Source of the DNA: Pseudobdellovibrionaceae bacterium
GTDB lineage: Bacteria > Bdellovibrionota > Bdellovibrionia > Bdellovibrionales > Bdellovibrionaceae
DNA length: 64,000 bases
NCBI GenBank assembly: GCA_019637875.1
Contig: JAHBUW010000005.1
Location: 170,899 to 234,898, forward strand
Direction: 5' to 3'
The position numbers and the translations under genes are program-made. Within the stretch, counting starts at the first letter, position 1. Every line of letters starts with the position of its first letter. This document shows, piece after piece, positions 35,910 to 44,410 of this stretch. A model generated the notes under the pieces. That model saw only the letters and a program-made list of their open reading frames with translations, was not told where the DNA came from and searched no databases.

Positions 35910-37630
35910 TTCGAACCTCCGTCGCCGTCTCCCCCCGGAGTCGCGGTTCCGGCCCACTCTCGCTCCAAAGGCCCCCACAGCAAATACTGGGACTTGAGCT
36001 CATGAAAGGGACCTTCGCGCAGCACGGGATCCGACGGATCCCGCATCCACGCTTTCAAAAAATCTTCCAGACCTGAAATCGGAAGACCCTGCGACCAAAG
36101 GTGACCCATGTATCCTGCCACAATCGGTTGCCCCGTGGCCAAAACAGGATGATGAGGACTCGGAGCGACAAGGATTTTTTCGTCCACGGGAAGCTCACGC
36201 AAAAGCAGCGCAACGGCCTGCTGGTCCTCGACGGTCCAGAGGGCATGTTTCCCCATTCGCGGGCCCATCCCGCCACTCAACTGCGCAATCCCGGGCAGAT
36301 GCAGAAGGAACAGCAGCAAAACCGTAACGGTGCGCGGAAGAACGCGCGTCAAAACGCGACCCGTGACCACCGAAAGTCCTAAGTACACCCATAAAAGAAT
36401 TTTCGTTTGATCCCAATTCCACGGCGCGAGCATGACGTGGGAAAAAACCAGCCCCAAAGCGATCCAGACGACGAAGCTGCGCGCCTCGGCGCCGCGCGCG
36501 AAAATCTTTTGTCCGCGAAACTCCAGTTGCGTCGCCAGCGCGAGCGCCAAAAAGATCACCACGAAGGGCCAAGGTCCGAAGTTGATTCCCCACGCGTACG
36601 CCCACGGGAGCTTTTCGCTCATCCAGTTCAGCACCAACCGGACCGACGCGTTCGCATTGCCGAAGCTCAGGGACATCGCGATGAAACCCAGCGGAATCCA
36701 CGCCCACGTCAAACTTTGGCGCACAATGGATTTCCAATCCCGACGTAAAGGACTGAGCAGCGAAGTCGCCACACCGAAGATCGTCAGAATGACGAAGGTG
36801 TGCAGATGGAAAAACGGCAAAAAAGCCCAGATCGCGAAAATGAAACGCCATTTTTCCGGCGTCGCGAGCCACGGGTTTTTCTGCATTTCGGTCAGGAACC
36901 TGAGCCAGAAAATTCCCGCCGGCAGCGCGAACCAAAATCCCCGCTGCGTCGTCAAGATCGACAAGAACAGATTTTTCCACGCGACCTGATCGCCGGGACC
37001 CCACAGCTCTTGCCATTGATGCAGCGGCAGCCACCAGCCCCCGCCGCTCGCGAAAAAGGCGACGACCGCCCACAGCCCCGCCCACTTCCAAAGCTGCTGG
37101 AAGACGGCGACGATGCTGAGCAGAAGCGGCAGCGCCAGCGCGGTTTCGATCGGCAAGCCGTGGCGGTGAAGAAGCGCGGACAGATAGTTCACGCCGAAGG
37201 CGTAACGCAGGCGATCCAGCCCGTAGATATGATTGCCCGGCCAAAAATCCGGCGCCCGCGAAAGGTATTCGACCATGTGCCAGTGAAACGGCAGATCTCC
37301 GTTCAAATTCAAATTGCGAATCCAGATCTCGCCCTGACTTTCGTAGACGTAAAACAGCGCGTGGCTGAGCGCCGCGAGTCCGATCACCCCCGCCAGCAGA
37401 AAATCCCAGCGCGGTGAGGCCTGCGCGAAATCGGGACTGATCTCGCGGTCCATGTCGTAAAATGCCGACGAGGCCAGCACGCCGCAGCTCCACCAAAGAC
37501 CGAGCGCAAGTAAGAGCAGCCACGGCCAGCTCCACGCGCCGAAGATCCACTCGCCGACCAGCGAAGCCCCCGTGAAAAGCGGGATGAAAAGAAAAATGCG
37601 GCCCCAGAAGCGATCCGAAAAAAGGAACAT
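35849..37630 (-). CDS. Polytopic membrane protein, GT-C-glycosyltransferase-like
   Basis: A 593-residue protein with roughly 12 membrane helices and a soluble C-terminal domain of about 120 residues. An early luminal loop with acidic and aromatic residues (ESQGEIWIRNLNLNGDLPFHWHMVEYL) and the overall layout recall GT-C glycosyltransferases, which use polyprenyl-linked sugar donors. No diagnostic motif is certain. Its ATG overlaps the stop of the TIGR03663-like gene (ATGA), and the slt gene starts inside its last 61 bases. The cluster suggests export or transfer of a glycan, but the substrate is unknown. Confidence 0.7.
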   Translation of the reverse strand: MFLFSDRFWGRIFLFIPLFTGASLVGEWIFGAWSWPWLLLLALGLWWSCGVLASSAFYDMDREISPDFAQASPRWDFLLAGVIGLAALSHALFYVYESQGEIWIRNLNLNGDLPFHWHMVEYLSRAPDFWPGNHIYGLDRLRYAFGVNYLSALLHRHGLPIETALALPLLLSIVAVFQQLWKWAGLWAVVAFFASGGGWWLPLHQWQELWGPGDQVAWKNLFLSILTTQRGFWFALPAGIFWLRFLTEMQKNPWLATPEKWRFIFAIWAFLPFFHLHTFVILTIFGVATSLLSPLRRDWKSIVRQSLTWAWIPLGFIAMSLSFGNANASVRLVLNWMSEKLPWAYAWGINFGPWPFVVIFLALALATQLEFRGQKIFARGAEARSFVVWIALGLVFSHVMLAPWNWDQTKILLWVYLGLSVVTGRVLTRVLPRTVTVLLLFLLHLPGIAQLSGGMGPRMGKHALWTVEDQQAVALLLRELPVDEKILVAPSPHHPVLATGQPIVAGYMGHLWSQGLPISGLEDFLKAWMRDPSDPVLREGPFHELKSQYLLWGPLEREWAGTATPGGDGDGGSKWLQIAVSGNWVLYKSARYR

Positions 37631-39189
37631 CAGCGCTCCCCTTCCTGAACCGGGACCGTCGTCGTCGTCGGCACGGAGCTCGGCGGCTGCAAACCCGCGA
37701 TCAACGCGCGGCTCACGAAATACAGACTGGCCTCGCGGCCCTCACGGATGGGGAACTTCATGATCTCGTAATCGGATTCAGGGTACTTCGCGCGCGCGAG
37801 CGCCTCGTCTTTTTCGTCGGCGACGATCAGCAACGCGGGACCGAACTCGGATTTTTCAAGCGATGTGAAGTTCTGCGTGCGGAAACGCCCCAACCACCAA
37901 GCGAGCGGCCAAGGCTCCCCGCCCGCCAGCATGATCTTCTCGTGATAGAGCGCGGGGTTTTTCTCGGCGGCGCCGGTCAGCTGATCGACCAGGACTTTCA
38001 ATCGTTGGTCGGTCTGCACGTAAACGTAGTCGTGATCCGGATCGGTGGGATTCACGAAGTTGAGTTTTCGCGTTTCCTCCCACTGGTACGGAAGGGCGAT
38101 CAGCGCCGCGATTCCGAACACCACACGGAACGGATTCGAGAACCGGATCCAGCGCGTTTCGGTTTTGATGAGGCCATAAGCAAAGACCATCGGTCCCCAC
38201 ACGGCCAGAAAACACCAAGGCGTTTTGTAGGGGATCAACGAGTAGATCAAGACGTTGATCAGCGCGCCCAATCCCAAAAACCGCGCGACGGGCGAAAGAC
38301 GGCTCCAGAAAAATCCGAAGGACGTCGCCGCCGACAGGAACAGGAAGAGTAGCGGCTTTTCGTATTTCCACAACATCACGAACCAGTACGTGAAGGGTTT
38401 GTCGTGACCGCCCGAATGCACGCCGGTCTTGAACCACGGCAGGTAGGTGATGACCAGATCCTTCAGGCCCGAAGGTTTCGCCCCGAACCCGGTGTACATC
38501 GCGACGATGATCACGACCGAAAAGCCGATGTGCAAAAGCAGATCCGGGGGCAGCGTCGCTTGCAACCGCAGACGGTAGATGCGACCTTCGGCTTTGGGCG
38601 CCCGCAAGAGCCGCCACAACCAAGAGTCTTTCTGCGCCAAGCCCGTGATGATCGCCGAAAGCACGAGCGCGAGCGCCAGCACCGCCCAGGTTTCCTTCAG
38701 CAAGATCGCGCCCGCCAATCCCCACACCAGCGAGCGCCAACCGCGGCCCTGCTGGTAGTGCAGGATTTCCGTCAGTCCCCCCAACGCGAGCGTCAGGAAA
38801 AACAGAAACGGCATCTCGTGAATCGCCGAGCGTGAATAGAAAAGAAATCCGGGACTGATCGCGACGACGAACAGAAACCACTTCGAGTTCCACTGGTAGC
38901 GCGTCCAGAAACGCCAGAGATAGATCAGCCAAAAACACGAAAACGCCACGGTCACGCCGCGCAAAGTTTCGATGCCGAAGCCGTTCAGCAGCTCCCCCAG
39001 CTGGAACAGGTAGAACTGAAGGGGTCCATGGTAATTCGTGGGATCGTAGTTGTACCAGCCCGTGCGCCAAAGCTGGGTCACGAACCAACCGTTGATGGAC
39101 TCGTCGTGATGCACGGCCTTCAGGGCCAAGTCCTGAAAACGGAGCACGCACAGCACGAGTAGAACCAGAAAAAGCATCAGAGAGCCCAT
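37630..39189 (-). CDS. TIGR03663/Agl23-like membrane glycosyltransferase
   Basis: A membrane protein of about 519 residues with many helices. The first extracytoplasmic loop reads HHDESINGWFVTQLWRTG and then YDPTNYHGPLQFY, the hallmark of the TIGR03663 (flippase-activity-associated Agl23) family of GT-C-like proteins. The Asp-Glu pair in HHDES is the expected catalytic or metal site. It probably transfers a sugar from a polyprenyl carrier outside the membrane. The start at 39189 (MGSLMLF) lies within the left arm of a large inverted repeat, which could affect initiation. It overlaps the next gene by ATGA. Confidence 0.82.
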   Translation of the reverse strand: MGSLMLFLVLLVLCVLRFQDLALKAVHHDESINGWFVTQLWRTGWYNYDPTNYHGPLQFYLFQLGELLNGFGIETLRGVTVAFSCFWLIYLWRFWTRYQWNSKWFLFVVAISPGFLFYSRSAIHEMPFLFFLTLALGGLTEILHYQQGRGWRSLVWGLAGAILLKETWAVLALALVLSAIITGLAQKDSWLWRLLRAPKAEGRIYRLRLQATLPPDLLLHIGFSVVIIVAMYTGFGAKPSGLKDLVITYLPWFKTGVHSGGHDKPFTYWFVMLWKYEKPLLFLFLSAATSFGFFWSRLSPVARFLGLGALINVLIYSLIPYKTPWCFLAVWGPMVFAYGLIKTETRWIRFSNPFRVVFGIAALIALPYQWEETRKLNFVNPTDPDHDYVYVQTDQRLKVLVDQLTGAAEKNPALYHEKIMLAGGEPWPLAWWLGRFRTQNFTSLEKSEFGPALLIVADEKDEALARAKYPESDYEIMKFPIREGREASLYFVSRALIAGLQPPSSVPTTTTVPVQEGER

Positions 39190-39449
39190 CCCAAAACCAG
39201 ATGGGGGTTGAACAGGCCGGAAAGAGCCTTGATCAAGGCGCGTCCGGCGACGGACTGGCCAAAGCCAATTCGAGCCGGATGCAACGCCGGGCAAGGCTCT
39301 TTCCGGCCTGCCCTGCGGGTCGAATGGAAAAAGGCCAGCTGACGGCGTCGCTCCTCCGCGCCATAGCTTAGGCTATGACTTGTCGTCGCTCCTTGCATCT
39401 CGCCTTTTTCCATTCGATTCAACCCCCAGCTGGTTTTGGGATGGGCTCT
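39181..39449. repeat. 269-bp nested inverted-repeat element (three-way-junction fold)
   Basis: The outer arms are 39181-39212 and 39418-39449, 32 bp with one mismatch. Immediately inside, without spacer, arm 39213-39231 pairs perfectly with 39292-39310 (19 bp). Nine bases later, 39320-39335 pairs perfectly with 39402-39417 (16 bp), which again abuts the outer arm. A single strand would fold into a three-way junction. Smaller hairpins sit inside each branch, for example GTCC/GGAC, TGGC/GCCA and CATAGC-TTAG-GCTATG (39362-39377). It fills the region between two divergent glycosyltransferase genes and covers the start codon of one. No coding sequence is seen inside. Confidence 0.9.
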
Positions 39450-39532
39450 CCGAATGCTCATCACAAAGCGCCGAGATTTCAAGAGATTGACTCCCCTGAC
39501 ACTCCGGGTGATTTTGCCCTTTCGTGGACGCC

Positions 39533-40276
39533 ATGAAACTCTCGATGATTGTGCCTATTTTTCAGGAGGAATCCCGCCTCCCCGACGGACTTTCGGATTT
39601 GCAAAGCTTCCTGGCGCGACTGCCTTTGGCGCTCGAGCTGATCCTGGTCTGCGAGCCCGGCGAGGGCGCGAGCGTCCGCGCGGACGTGGGCGCGGTCGCC
39701 GCCGCCGCGAAGAGCCCGCGTCGCCTGTCCTTGGACGAAACCTCCAGTGAGAGCACCCCGGCGGCGACGCCGGGAGTCAGCACGATTGCCGTCAAAGTGC
39801 TGGAAAATGCGCGCCGGCTCGGGCGGGGCCCCAGCGTGCAGCGCGGACTCGACGAGGCCAGCGGAGATCTGCTGATCGTCCTCAGCGCCGATATGAACAT
39901 TCCCCTGGCGGAAAGTTTCGCGGCCGTTCAAGAGTACTTACGCGCGCCCGAGGACACCGGCTTCGTGCTGGGGAATCGCCGGTCTTTGAAACGTCCACGC
40001 CACGGTGAACGTTCAGCTCTGAAGAAGATCTTCGACGATATCGAACACGAAAAGGCGCAGGGGCTCGACGTCCCGGATCCGACCTCGCCCTTCTGGGCCA
40101 TCACCCGTGAACTTTGGCAAAAGGTCTCGCCGCAGATGAAATTTCGGCGCTGGTACTATACGCCGCAGCTCGTGCGCTACTTACGTGAAATGCGCGCGCC
40201 GATCAAAAGTTTGGACATCAACTCCCACGACGATCCATCCACGCGCTTCAAGTGGTGGCACTCGATTCTGTCATAG
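39533..40276 (+). CDS. Family 2 glycosyltransferase
   Basis: A 247-residue GT-A-fold enzyme beginning MKLSMIVPIFQEESRLPDGL, typical of GT2 (dolichol-phosphate-mannose-synthase-like) proteins. A nucleotide and metal site region is visible in SGDLLIVLSADMNIP, where DxD is replaced by SAD-type spacing. An Ala/Ser-rich insertion at about 45-85 is unusual. It has no membrane helices. It may charge a polyprenyl phosphate with sugar for use by the divergent GT-C-like proteins. GTG at 39524 is an in-frame alternative start. Confidence 0.82.
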   Translation: MKLSMIVPIFQEESRLPDGLSDLQSFLARLPLALELILVCEPGEGASVRADVGAVAAAAKSPRRLSLDETSSESTPAATPGVSTIAVKVLENARRLGRGPSVQRGLDEASGDLLIVLSADMNIPLAESFAAVQEYLRAPEDTGFVLGNRRSLKRPRHGERSALKKIFDDIEHEKAQGLDVPDPTSPFWAITRELWQKVSPQMKFRRWYYTPQLVRYLREMRAPIKSLDINSHDDPSTRFKWWHSILS

Positions 40277-40301
40277 ACCGCGGTTTTTCGCGCACTTGAG
40301 T

Positions 40302-42311
40302 TTAGGCCGCACGCTTCAGTGAAGACTTGCGCTTCGGGGAGCGGTGGCGGCGTTCGGATTCTTCTTCGCGCGGGTCCTTACGTGAAGTGATCGCACGGAT
40401 CTCTTCCTCGTCCCCGCGGTAGTGCTCCAGAACGACTTCCGCCAGCTGTTTTCCGGTCACCCGCTCTTGGTGCATCAGCTGATCGACGACGGCATCCAAC
40501 AGCGCCCGCTGTTCGGAGAAGACTTTGCGGACGCGCACCATCGCGGCCTCCAGAAGTTTTTCCACCGCGGTGTCATCAGTTTTTTTGTGCGTCGTCGTGT
40601 TGAAGGGCACGCCTTGGCTCTCAAAAGAAGCCGACAGATGCGTTCCCAATCCGCATTGCATGACCATCGAGCCCGCCAGATCCGTCGCCTTCTGCAGATC
40701 CGAGCTGGCCCCCAATGAAATGCCGCGTGTTCCGAAGTAAAGCTCTTCGGCCGCGTAGCCCGCCAGCATGATGGACAGAAGATTTTCGGCCGTTTCACGA
40801 GTCATGAACTCGACCGGACGGAATTCAACCCGCGGCCCCCCGCGATGCCAGGCCATCGAACCCGTCAGCACCTTGATCGGCAGTCGGCCCTGCAGCACGA
40901 TGCCCGCCACCGCATGCCCCGCCTCGTGGACGCAGATCGCTTCGTTCATCGCGGGACTGATATCGATTTCCGGAAGACGGTCTTCGCGCAACCGCAGCTC
41001 CGCGGCGTGCAGGGATTTTCCGCCCGCGCGACACTCGAGCGTCTTCGTCGAGGGATCGAAAACGACCCGCAGCTCTTTGGCCGCCGCGGTCGAAGCCGCG
41101 ATGACCCAGCTGGCCGTGCGGATTTCAAGATGTTCGGTGATCGTCGAAAGCACCGGACGCGCGCCCTGTGCGGGGACGACGCCCTCGTGCAAGATCAGCT
41201 GGGTCACGCTTTCGTCGAACGTCAGTTTCAGCTGGAAACTTTTGTCGAGCCATTTCGAAATCTCACCCAGGCGCAGACGGATCAGCGACTGGAACGCGGC
41301 TTTCGACAAGGACGGGAACACGATCTGCAGACTTCCCAAACGCGCGACCTGCTCCGGACGGAAACGGCGAAGCAAGGCCTGCTTCACGCGGTCCGGTCCG
41401 ATTTTCGAGGTCTTCTCGTAAAGGTCCTCGGCATTCATGTCGTCGGGATTCAGCGCGAACGAGTCGCGGTAAACCTCGTCCAGATTTCCCGCCGTGAAGA
41501 TCAGGCACTGGGTGTAGTCAAGCGGCTGCAGGTCTTTCACTCCCTGCTCCAGAAGCGACGTCGACCACTGCAAATACGTCAGCGGGTCGCGCACCGCGAC
41601 CTCGCGCAGGTCCCGCGCCGAGACCTTGAGCTCCAGCAGGTTGATGATCATGTCGAGGGACGCCTCGTCGCCGAAGTAGTCCATCTCGCCGGGCAGTTGC
41701 TTCGCCACCGAACGCATTTCGGCCAAGTTGCGATTGATCGCCCACACATAACTCTCAAAGCTTTGATTTACGAGGCCCGAATCGATCAGCGTCCAGAAAT
41801 CGCAAAGCTGGGGACGGTCGATGTCGTTCCCCATCTCGTCCACCGTGCGCACGCTGTGCATTTCGTCGAAGAACATGATCCCCGCCGAGCCCGACATGCG
41901 CATGATGGAGTTCGGAAACGGCGCCGCCGTGTCCATACGGATCGAGGACTTCTCGACCGCTTTACCGAGATCGACGTAACCGTAGTTCGAGCGCATCTCC
42001 AGAAGCTCCACCAAACGCAAAACGAAGCTCGACTTGCCCACGCCCGTCATACCCCAGAAGCTGATGACGGTCGGACGGCGCTGCGCTTGCGGCAGCACGA
42101 ACCACGGACGCACCAATCCCATGATGTGATCGATCTGCGTGTCCAACCCCGCGAACTCGGTCTTGAGTTGCGCGGTGACCTTATCGATTGTTGCGCCCCG
42201 CGCGCGGATCTGCTCGATATCCGGAAGGCCCAGACCGCGCTTGGCTTTCGAGCTCGGACTGCGGAAGGCTTCGAGTTGCTGGATGATAGTGAGGTCGATG
42301 GAGTTCTGCAT
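40302..42311 (-). CDS. AAA+ ATPase fused to an M41 (FtsH-type) peptidase, soluble
   Basis: A 669-residue protein. Residues about 50-410 are an AAA+ module: Walker A GMTGVGKSS (87-95), Walker B GIMFFDEMH (Asp149-Glu150), and a small domain around ARPVLSTITEHL that resembles the Clp/HSP100 end rather than FtsH. Residues about 450-640 are an M41 zinc peptidase: HEAGH (462-466) and the third ligand Asp538 in LGASSDLQKATDLAGSM. Neither of the two N-terminal membrane helices of FtsH is present, and the tail is very basic (RRHRSPKRKSSLKR). It should be a cytosolic ATP-driven protease. GGAGAGA precedes the ATG. Confidence 0.85.
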   Translation of the reverse strand: MQNSIDLTIIQQLEAFRSPSSKAKRGLGLPDIEQIRARGATIDKVTAQLKTEFAGLDTQIDHIMGLVRPWFVLPQAQRRPTVISFWGMTGVGKSSFVLRLVELLEMRSNYGYVDLGKAVEKSSIRMDTAAPFPNSIMRMSGSAGIMFFDEMHSVRTVDEMGNDIDRPQLCDFWTLIDSGLVNQSFESYVWAINRNLAEMRSVAKQLPGEMDYFGDEASLDMIINLLELKVSARDLREVAVRDPLTYLQWSTSLLEQGVKDLQPLDYTQCLIFTAGNLDEVYRDSFALNPDDMNAEDLYEKTSKIGPDRVKQALLRRFRPEQVARLGSLQIVFPSLSKAAFQSLIRLRLGEISKWLDKSFQLKLTFDESVTQLILHEGVVPAQGARPVLSTITEHLEIRTASWVIAASTAAAKELRVVFDPSTKTLECRAGGKSLHAAELRLREDRLPEIDISPAMNEAICVHEAGHAVAGIVLQGRLPIKVLTGSMAWHRGGPRVEFRPVEFMTRETAENLLSIMLAGYAAEELYFGTRGISLGASSDLQKATDLAGSMVMQCGLGTHLSASFESQGVPFNTTTHKKTDDTAVEKLLEAAMVRVRKVFSEQRALLDAVVDQLMHQERVTGKQLAEVVLEHYRGDEEEIRAITSRKDPREEESERRHRSPKRKSSLKRAA

Positions 42312-42420
42312 TCTCTCCGCATCGGGACATCGTCGGCATCCGTCAACGCGACAAAAGGGCGGGTCGTTTCATCGCGGGACGGAGATCGACGCTTTTGCGG
42401 ACGCCCCCATCCACCACCGC

Positions 42421-43509
42421 CTAAGCCGTCTTTGGGCGAGACAGGACCTCGTACCCCTTCCGGTTCACGAGCACGTCTTCCTCGAAGCGCGCGCCGATGC
42501 CACGGTAGCGTCCGTAGTCGCGCGAGGCGCGTTCGTGGAAGTAAAGACCCGGCTCGATCGTCAAGGTCACGCCCTCCACCAGCTCGCGGTCCCCGTCTTG
42601 GGCGGACATCTTCGGATCGTGGACGTCAAGACCGATCCAGTGCGAGACCCGGTGCGGGAAAAGCTCTTTGAGCTCCGCTTGTTTGCGAACGATGCCCGCC
42701 GCTTTCAATCCCTCGTAAAGAACTTCTTCCGTACGGGTTTGCAGGGCGTTCATCGTCACGCCCGGCTTGACCATTTCGATCGCGGCCGTTTGCGCGCGCC
42801 GCACGATCTCGAAAACGCGTGCTTGCTCTTCGCTGGCCTCGCCGACGATCCAGGTGCTCGTGATGTCCGCGGCGTAACCTTCGAATTTGCCGCCGCCGTC
42901 CAGAAGCACCACGCCACCGCTGAGGAGCGTGCCGCGCGCATCGATGTAGTGAAGCGTGTTCGCGTGTTCGTTCGCGGCCGCGATCGTCGTGTACGCCGTC
43001 TCGCGACAGCCGTTCAGAAAAAGGGCGCGTTCGAATTCCACGCGCAGCTCCCACTCGCTCAAGCCTTCACGTAAAAGCGCGTGGGCCAGATCGTGCGCGT
43101 GACGCGAGATCCGGGCGGCTTCCCGCATCTGCGCGCGTTCGAACTCATCTTTCACCCAGCGCAGTTCGGCGAGCCGTCGCTTGACCGTCTCGTCCGCCCG
43201 CGGGATCTGAAGTTTGGCGAGATCGGTTTCGCTGATGTGGACGATGCTGTCGATACCGGTGCAGCGTGCCAGCTCGGCGCGGTCCGGCCCGGCGCCGTCG
43301 AAGGTGATCTCGCGCGGGCTGCGTTCGGGCAGGTAAAGGGTCTCGGCGTCTTGCGCCAGAACGAGGACCGCCTTCTCGCGCAGTCCGGTCAGGTAGAAAA
43401 GATTCGCGTCGAAGCCCTCCTGGAAAGAGCCCAGGGCCACCCCTTTCGCGTTTTTTTGAACCAGGTTTTGGGCCAACCGACGACGTCTCTGCTTTAGATC
43501 CGCGCGCAT
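42421..43509 (-). CDS. M24-family (Xaa-Pro aminopeptidase-like) metallopeptidase
   Basis: A 362-residue pita-bread-fold peptidase with an N-terminal creatinase-like domain. The five metal ligands are recognisable: two Asp in VLLDGGGKFEGYAADITS, His in SHWIGLDVHD, Glu in TIEPGLYF and Glu in RFEEDVLV. The most likely activity is removal of N-terminal residues preceding proline, using two Mn or similar ions; proline dipeptidase activity is also possible. GGAGGTCCCC precedes the ATG. It is divergent from the XRE-type regulator, 80 bp away. Confidence 0.9.
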   Translation of the reverse strand: MRADLKQRRRRLAQNLVQKNAKGVALGSFQEGFDANLFYLTGLREKAVLVLAQDAETLYLPERSPREITFDGAGPDRAELARCTGIDSIVHISETDLAKLQIPRADETVKRRLAELRWVKDEFERAQMREAARISRHAHDLAHALLREGLSEWELRVEFERALFLNGCRETAYTTIAAANEHANTLHYIDARGTLLSGGVVLLDGGGKFEGYAADITSTWIVGEASEEQARVFEIVRRAQTAAIEMVKPGVTMNALQTRTEEVLYEGLKAAGIVRKQAELKELFPHRVSHWIGLDVHDPKMSAQDGDRELVEGVTLTIEPGLYFHERASRDYGRYRGIGARFEEDVLVNRKGYEVLSRPKTA

Positions 43510-43570
43510 GGGGACCTCCTTGGGTTCCAGTTTACGCGCTTCGATCGGCGGTCTTGACGTCCGCTGTGGA

Positions 43571-43613
43571 AGTACCGAAAATAGGTACTATGGTTGATCA
43601 TGGTACCGAAAAT
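43571..43613 (+). promoter_or_regulatory. Candidate autoregulatory operator at the XRE-type regulator start
   Basis: AGTACC-N7-GGTACT (43571-43589) is an inverted repeat ending directly before the ATG at 43590. The 11-mer GTACCGAAAAT recurs at 43603-43613, inside the first codons. A protein bound here would cover the ribosome-binding region of the gene and could also affect the divergent M24 gene. Confidence 0.45.
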
Positions 43614-44315
43614 GTAATTAACGCCGTGAAAGAATCCCTCCGCGCGAAAGGCTGGACCTACCGGCATCTGGCCGACCGGCTGGGCCTTTCCGAGTCGGGA
43701 CTGAAGAAATCCATGACCACCGGGGACCTGAGCCTGTCGCGGCTTTTCCGAATCTGCGAGATCTGCGAACTGAATCCCGCCGAGCTTCTGGCGGCGGCAG
43801 ACGAACGCGGGATCGCCGCGGTGGAACTGTCCCGCGAGCAAGAGGAATTCTTGATGAAAAACCCGCGGGCGCTACGCCTTTACTGGCGTTTGAAAGTCGA
43901 CGGCCTCACGCGCGCGGAATTTCAGAAACGTTACGGAGTCGCGCGCGAAGAAACCTCGCAGTGGCTCGCGAAACTCGAGCGCGTCGGTCTACTGAAGGTC
44001 AATCCCCGCGGCCAAATCGAATTCACGCACCGGGGCTCCATTCGCTGGAAAGCGGAAAGCCCGTTGGTCAAATACCTGAACGGCCTGTGGTCACGCCGCC
44101 TGATCGATCGCGCCATCGAAGGCTCGTCCACCCACGATTTCATCAATATCGCGGGGCTTCGCCTGACCGAGTCCCAACTCACCGAACTCCGCCAAGACCT
44201 GCTCACCACCTTCGAAAAGTACTCGCGCACCTCCGGCGGCCGTCCGGCCCCCGGCCACTCCGCCAAGTCCCTGGCCCTCCTGATCGCCTTCACCCCGTTC
44301 GACTTCGAGCTCTAG
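43590..44315 (+). CDS. XRE-type HTH transcriptional regulator, 241 aa
   Basis: Residues about 8-65 form a helix-turn-helix of the XRE/Cro type (HLADRLGLSESGLKKSMTTG). The C-terminal part resembles regulators of the TIGR02147 type, with a winged-helix-like stretch around KRYGVAREETSQWLAKLERVG. The start at ATG 43590 is chosen over an in-frame TTG at 43554, because AGG lies just upstream. A GTACC/GGTAC dyad and a direct repeat sit exactly at the start, suggesting autoregulation. A GGTACC-rich palindromic repeat begins immediately after the stop codon. Confidence 0.75.
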   Translation: MVDHGTENVINAVKESLRAKGWTYRHLADRLGLSESGLKKSMTTGDLSLSRLFRICEICELNPAELLAAADERGIAAVELSREQEEFLMKNPRALRLYWRLKVDGLTRAEFQKRYGVAREETSQWLAKLERVGLLKVNPRGQIEFTHRGSIRWKAESPLVKYLNGLWSRRLIDRAIEGSSTHDFINIAGLRLTESQLTELRQDLLTTFEKYSRTSGGRPAPGHSAKSLALLIAFTPFDFEL

Positions 44316-44410
44316 GGTACCACGTACCGCGTGCGGTAGATGGTACCGCACGCGGTACGTGGTACTTTCCGGAAGGTACCTGCTACCTTCTGGAAAGTAG
44401 CTGCTACCTT
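44316..44410. repeat. GGTACC palindromic repeat, copy B, between convergent genes
   Basis: This starts on the base after the regulator stop and ends at the batD stop. A 22-bp perfect stem (44317-44338 with 44344-44365) has the loop GATGG, followed by the TTTCCGGAA core and GGTACCTGCTACC blocks. Copy A at 10565-10652 has the same blocks in the same orientation, but its main palindrome has no loop. Compensatory changes keep both stems paired. Confidence 0.85.

Noticed and set aside
39213..39417. A tRNA or tmRNA-like fold inside the nested inverted repeat
   Set aside because: There is no T-loop GTTCRANYC, no acceptor CCA and no cloverleaf dimensions. The helices do not match either RNA.
39440..39538. 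A 32-codon frame starting in the right arm of the inverted repeat
   Set aside because: It arises because the arm mirrors the start codon region of the opposite gene. It has no support as a gene.
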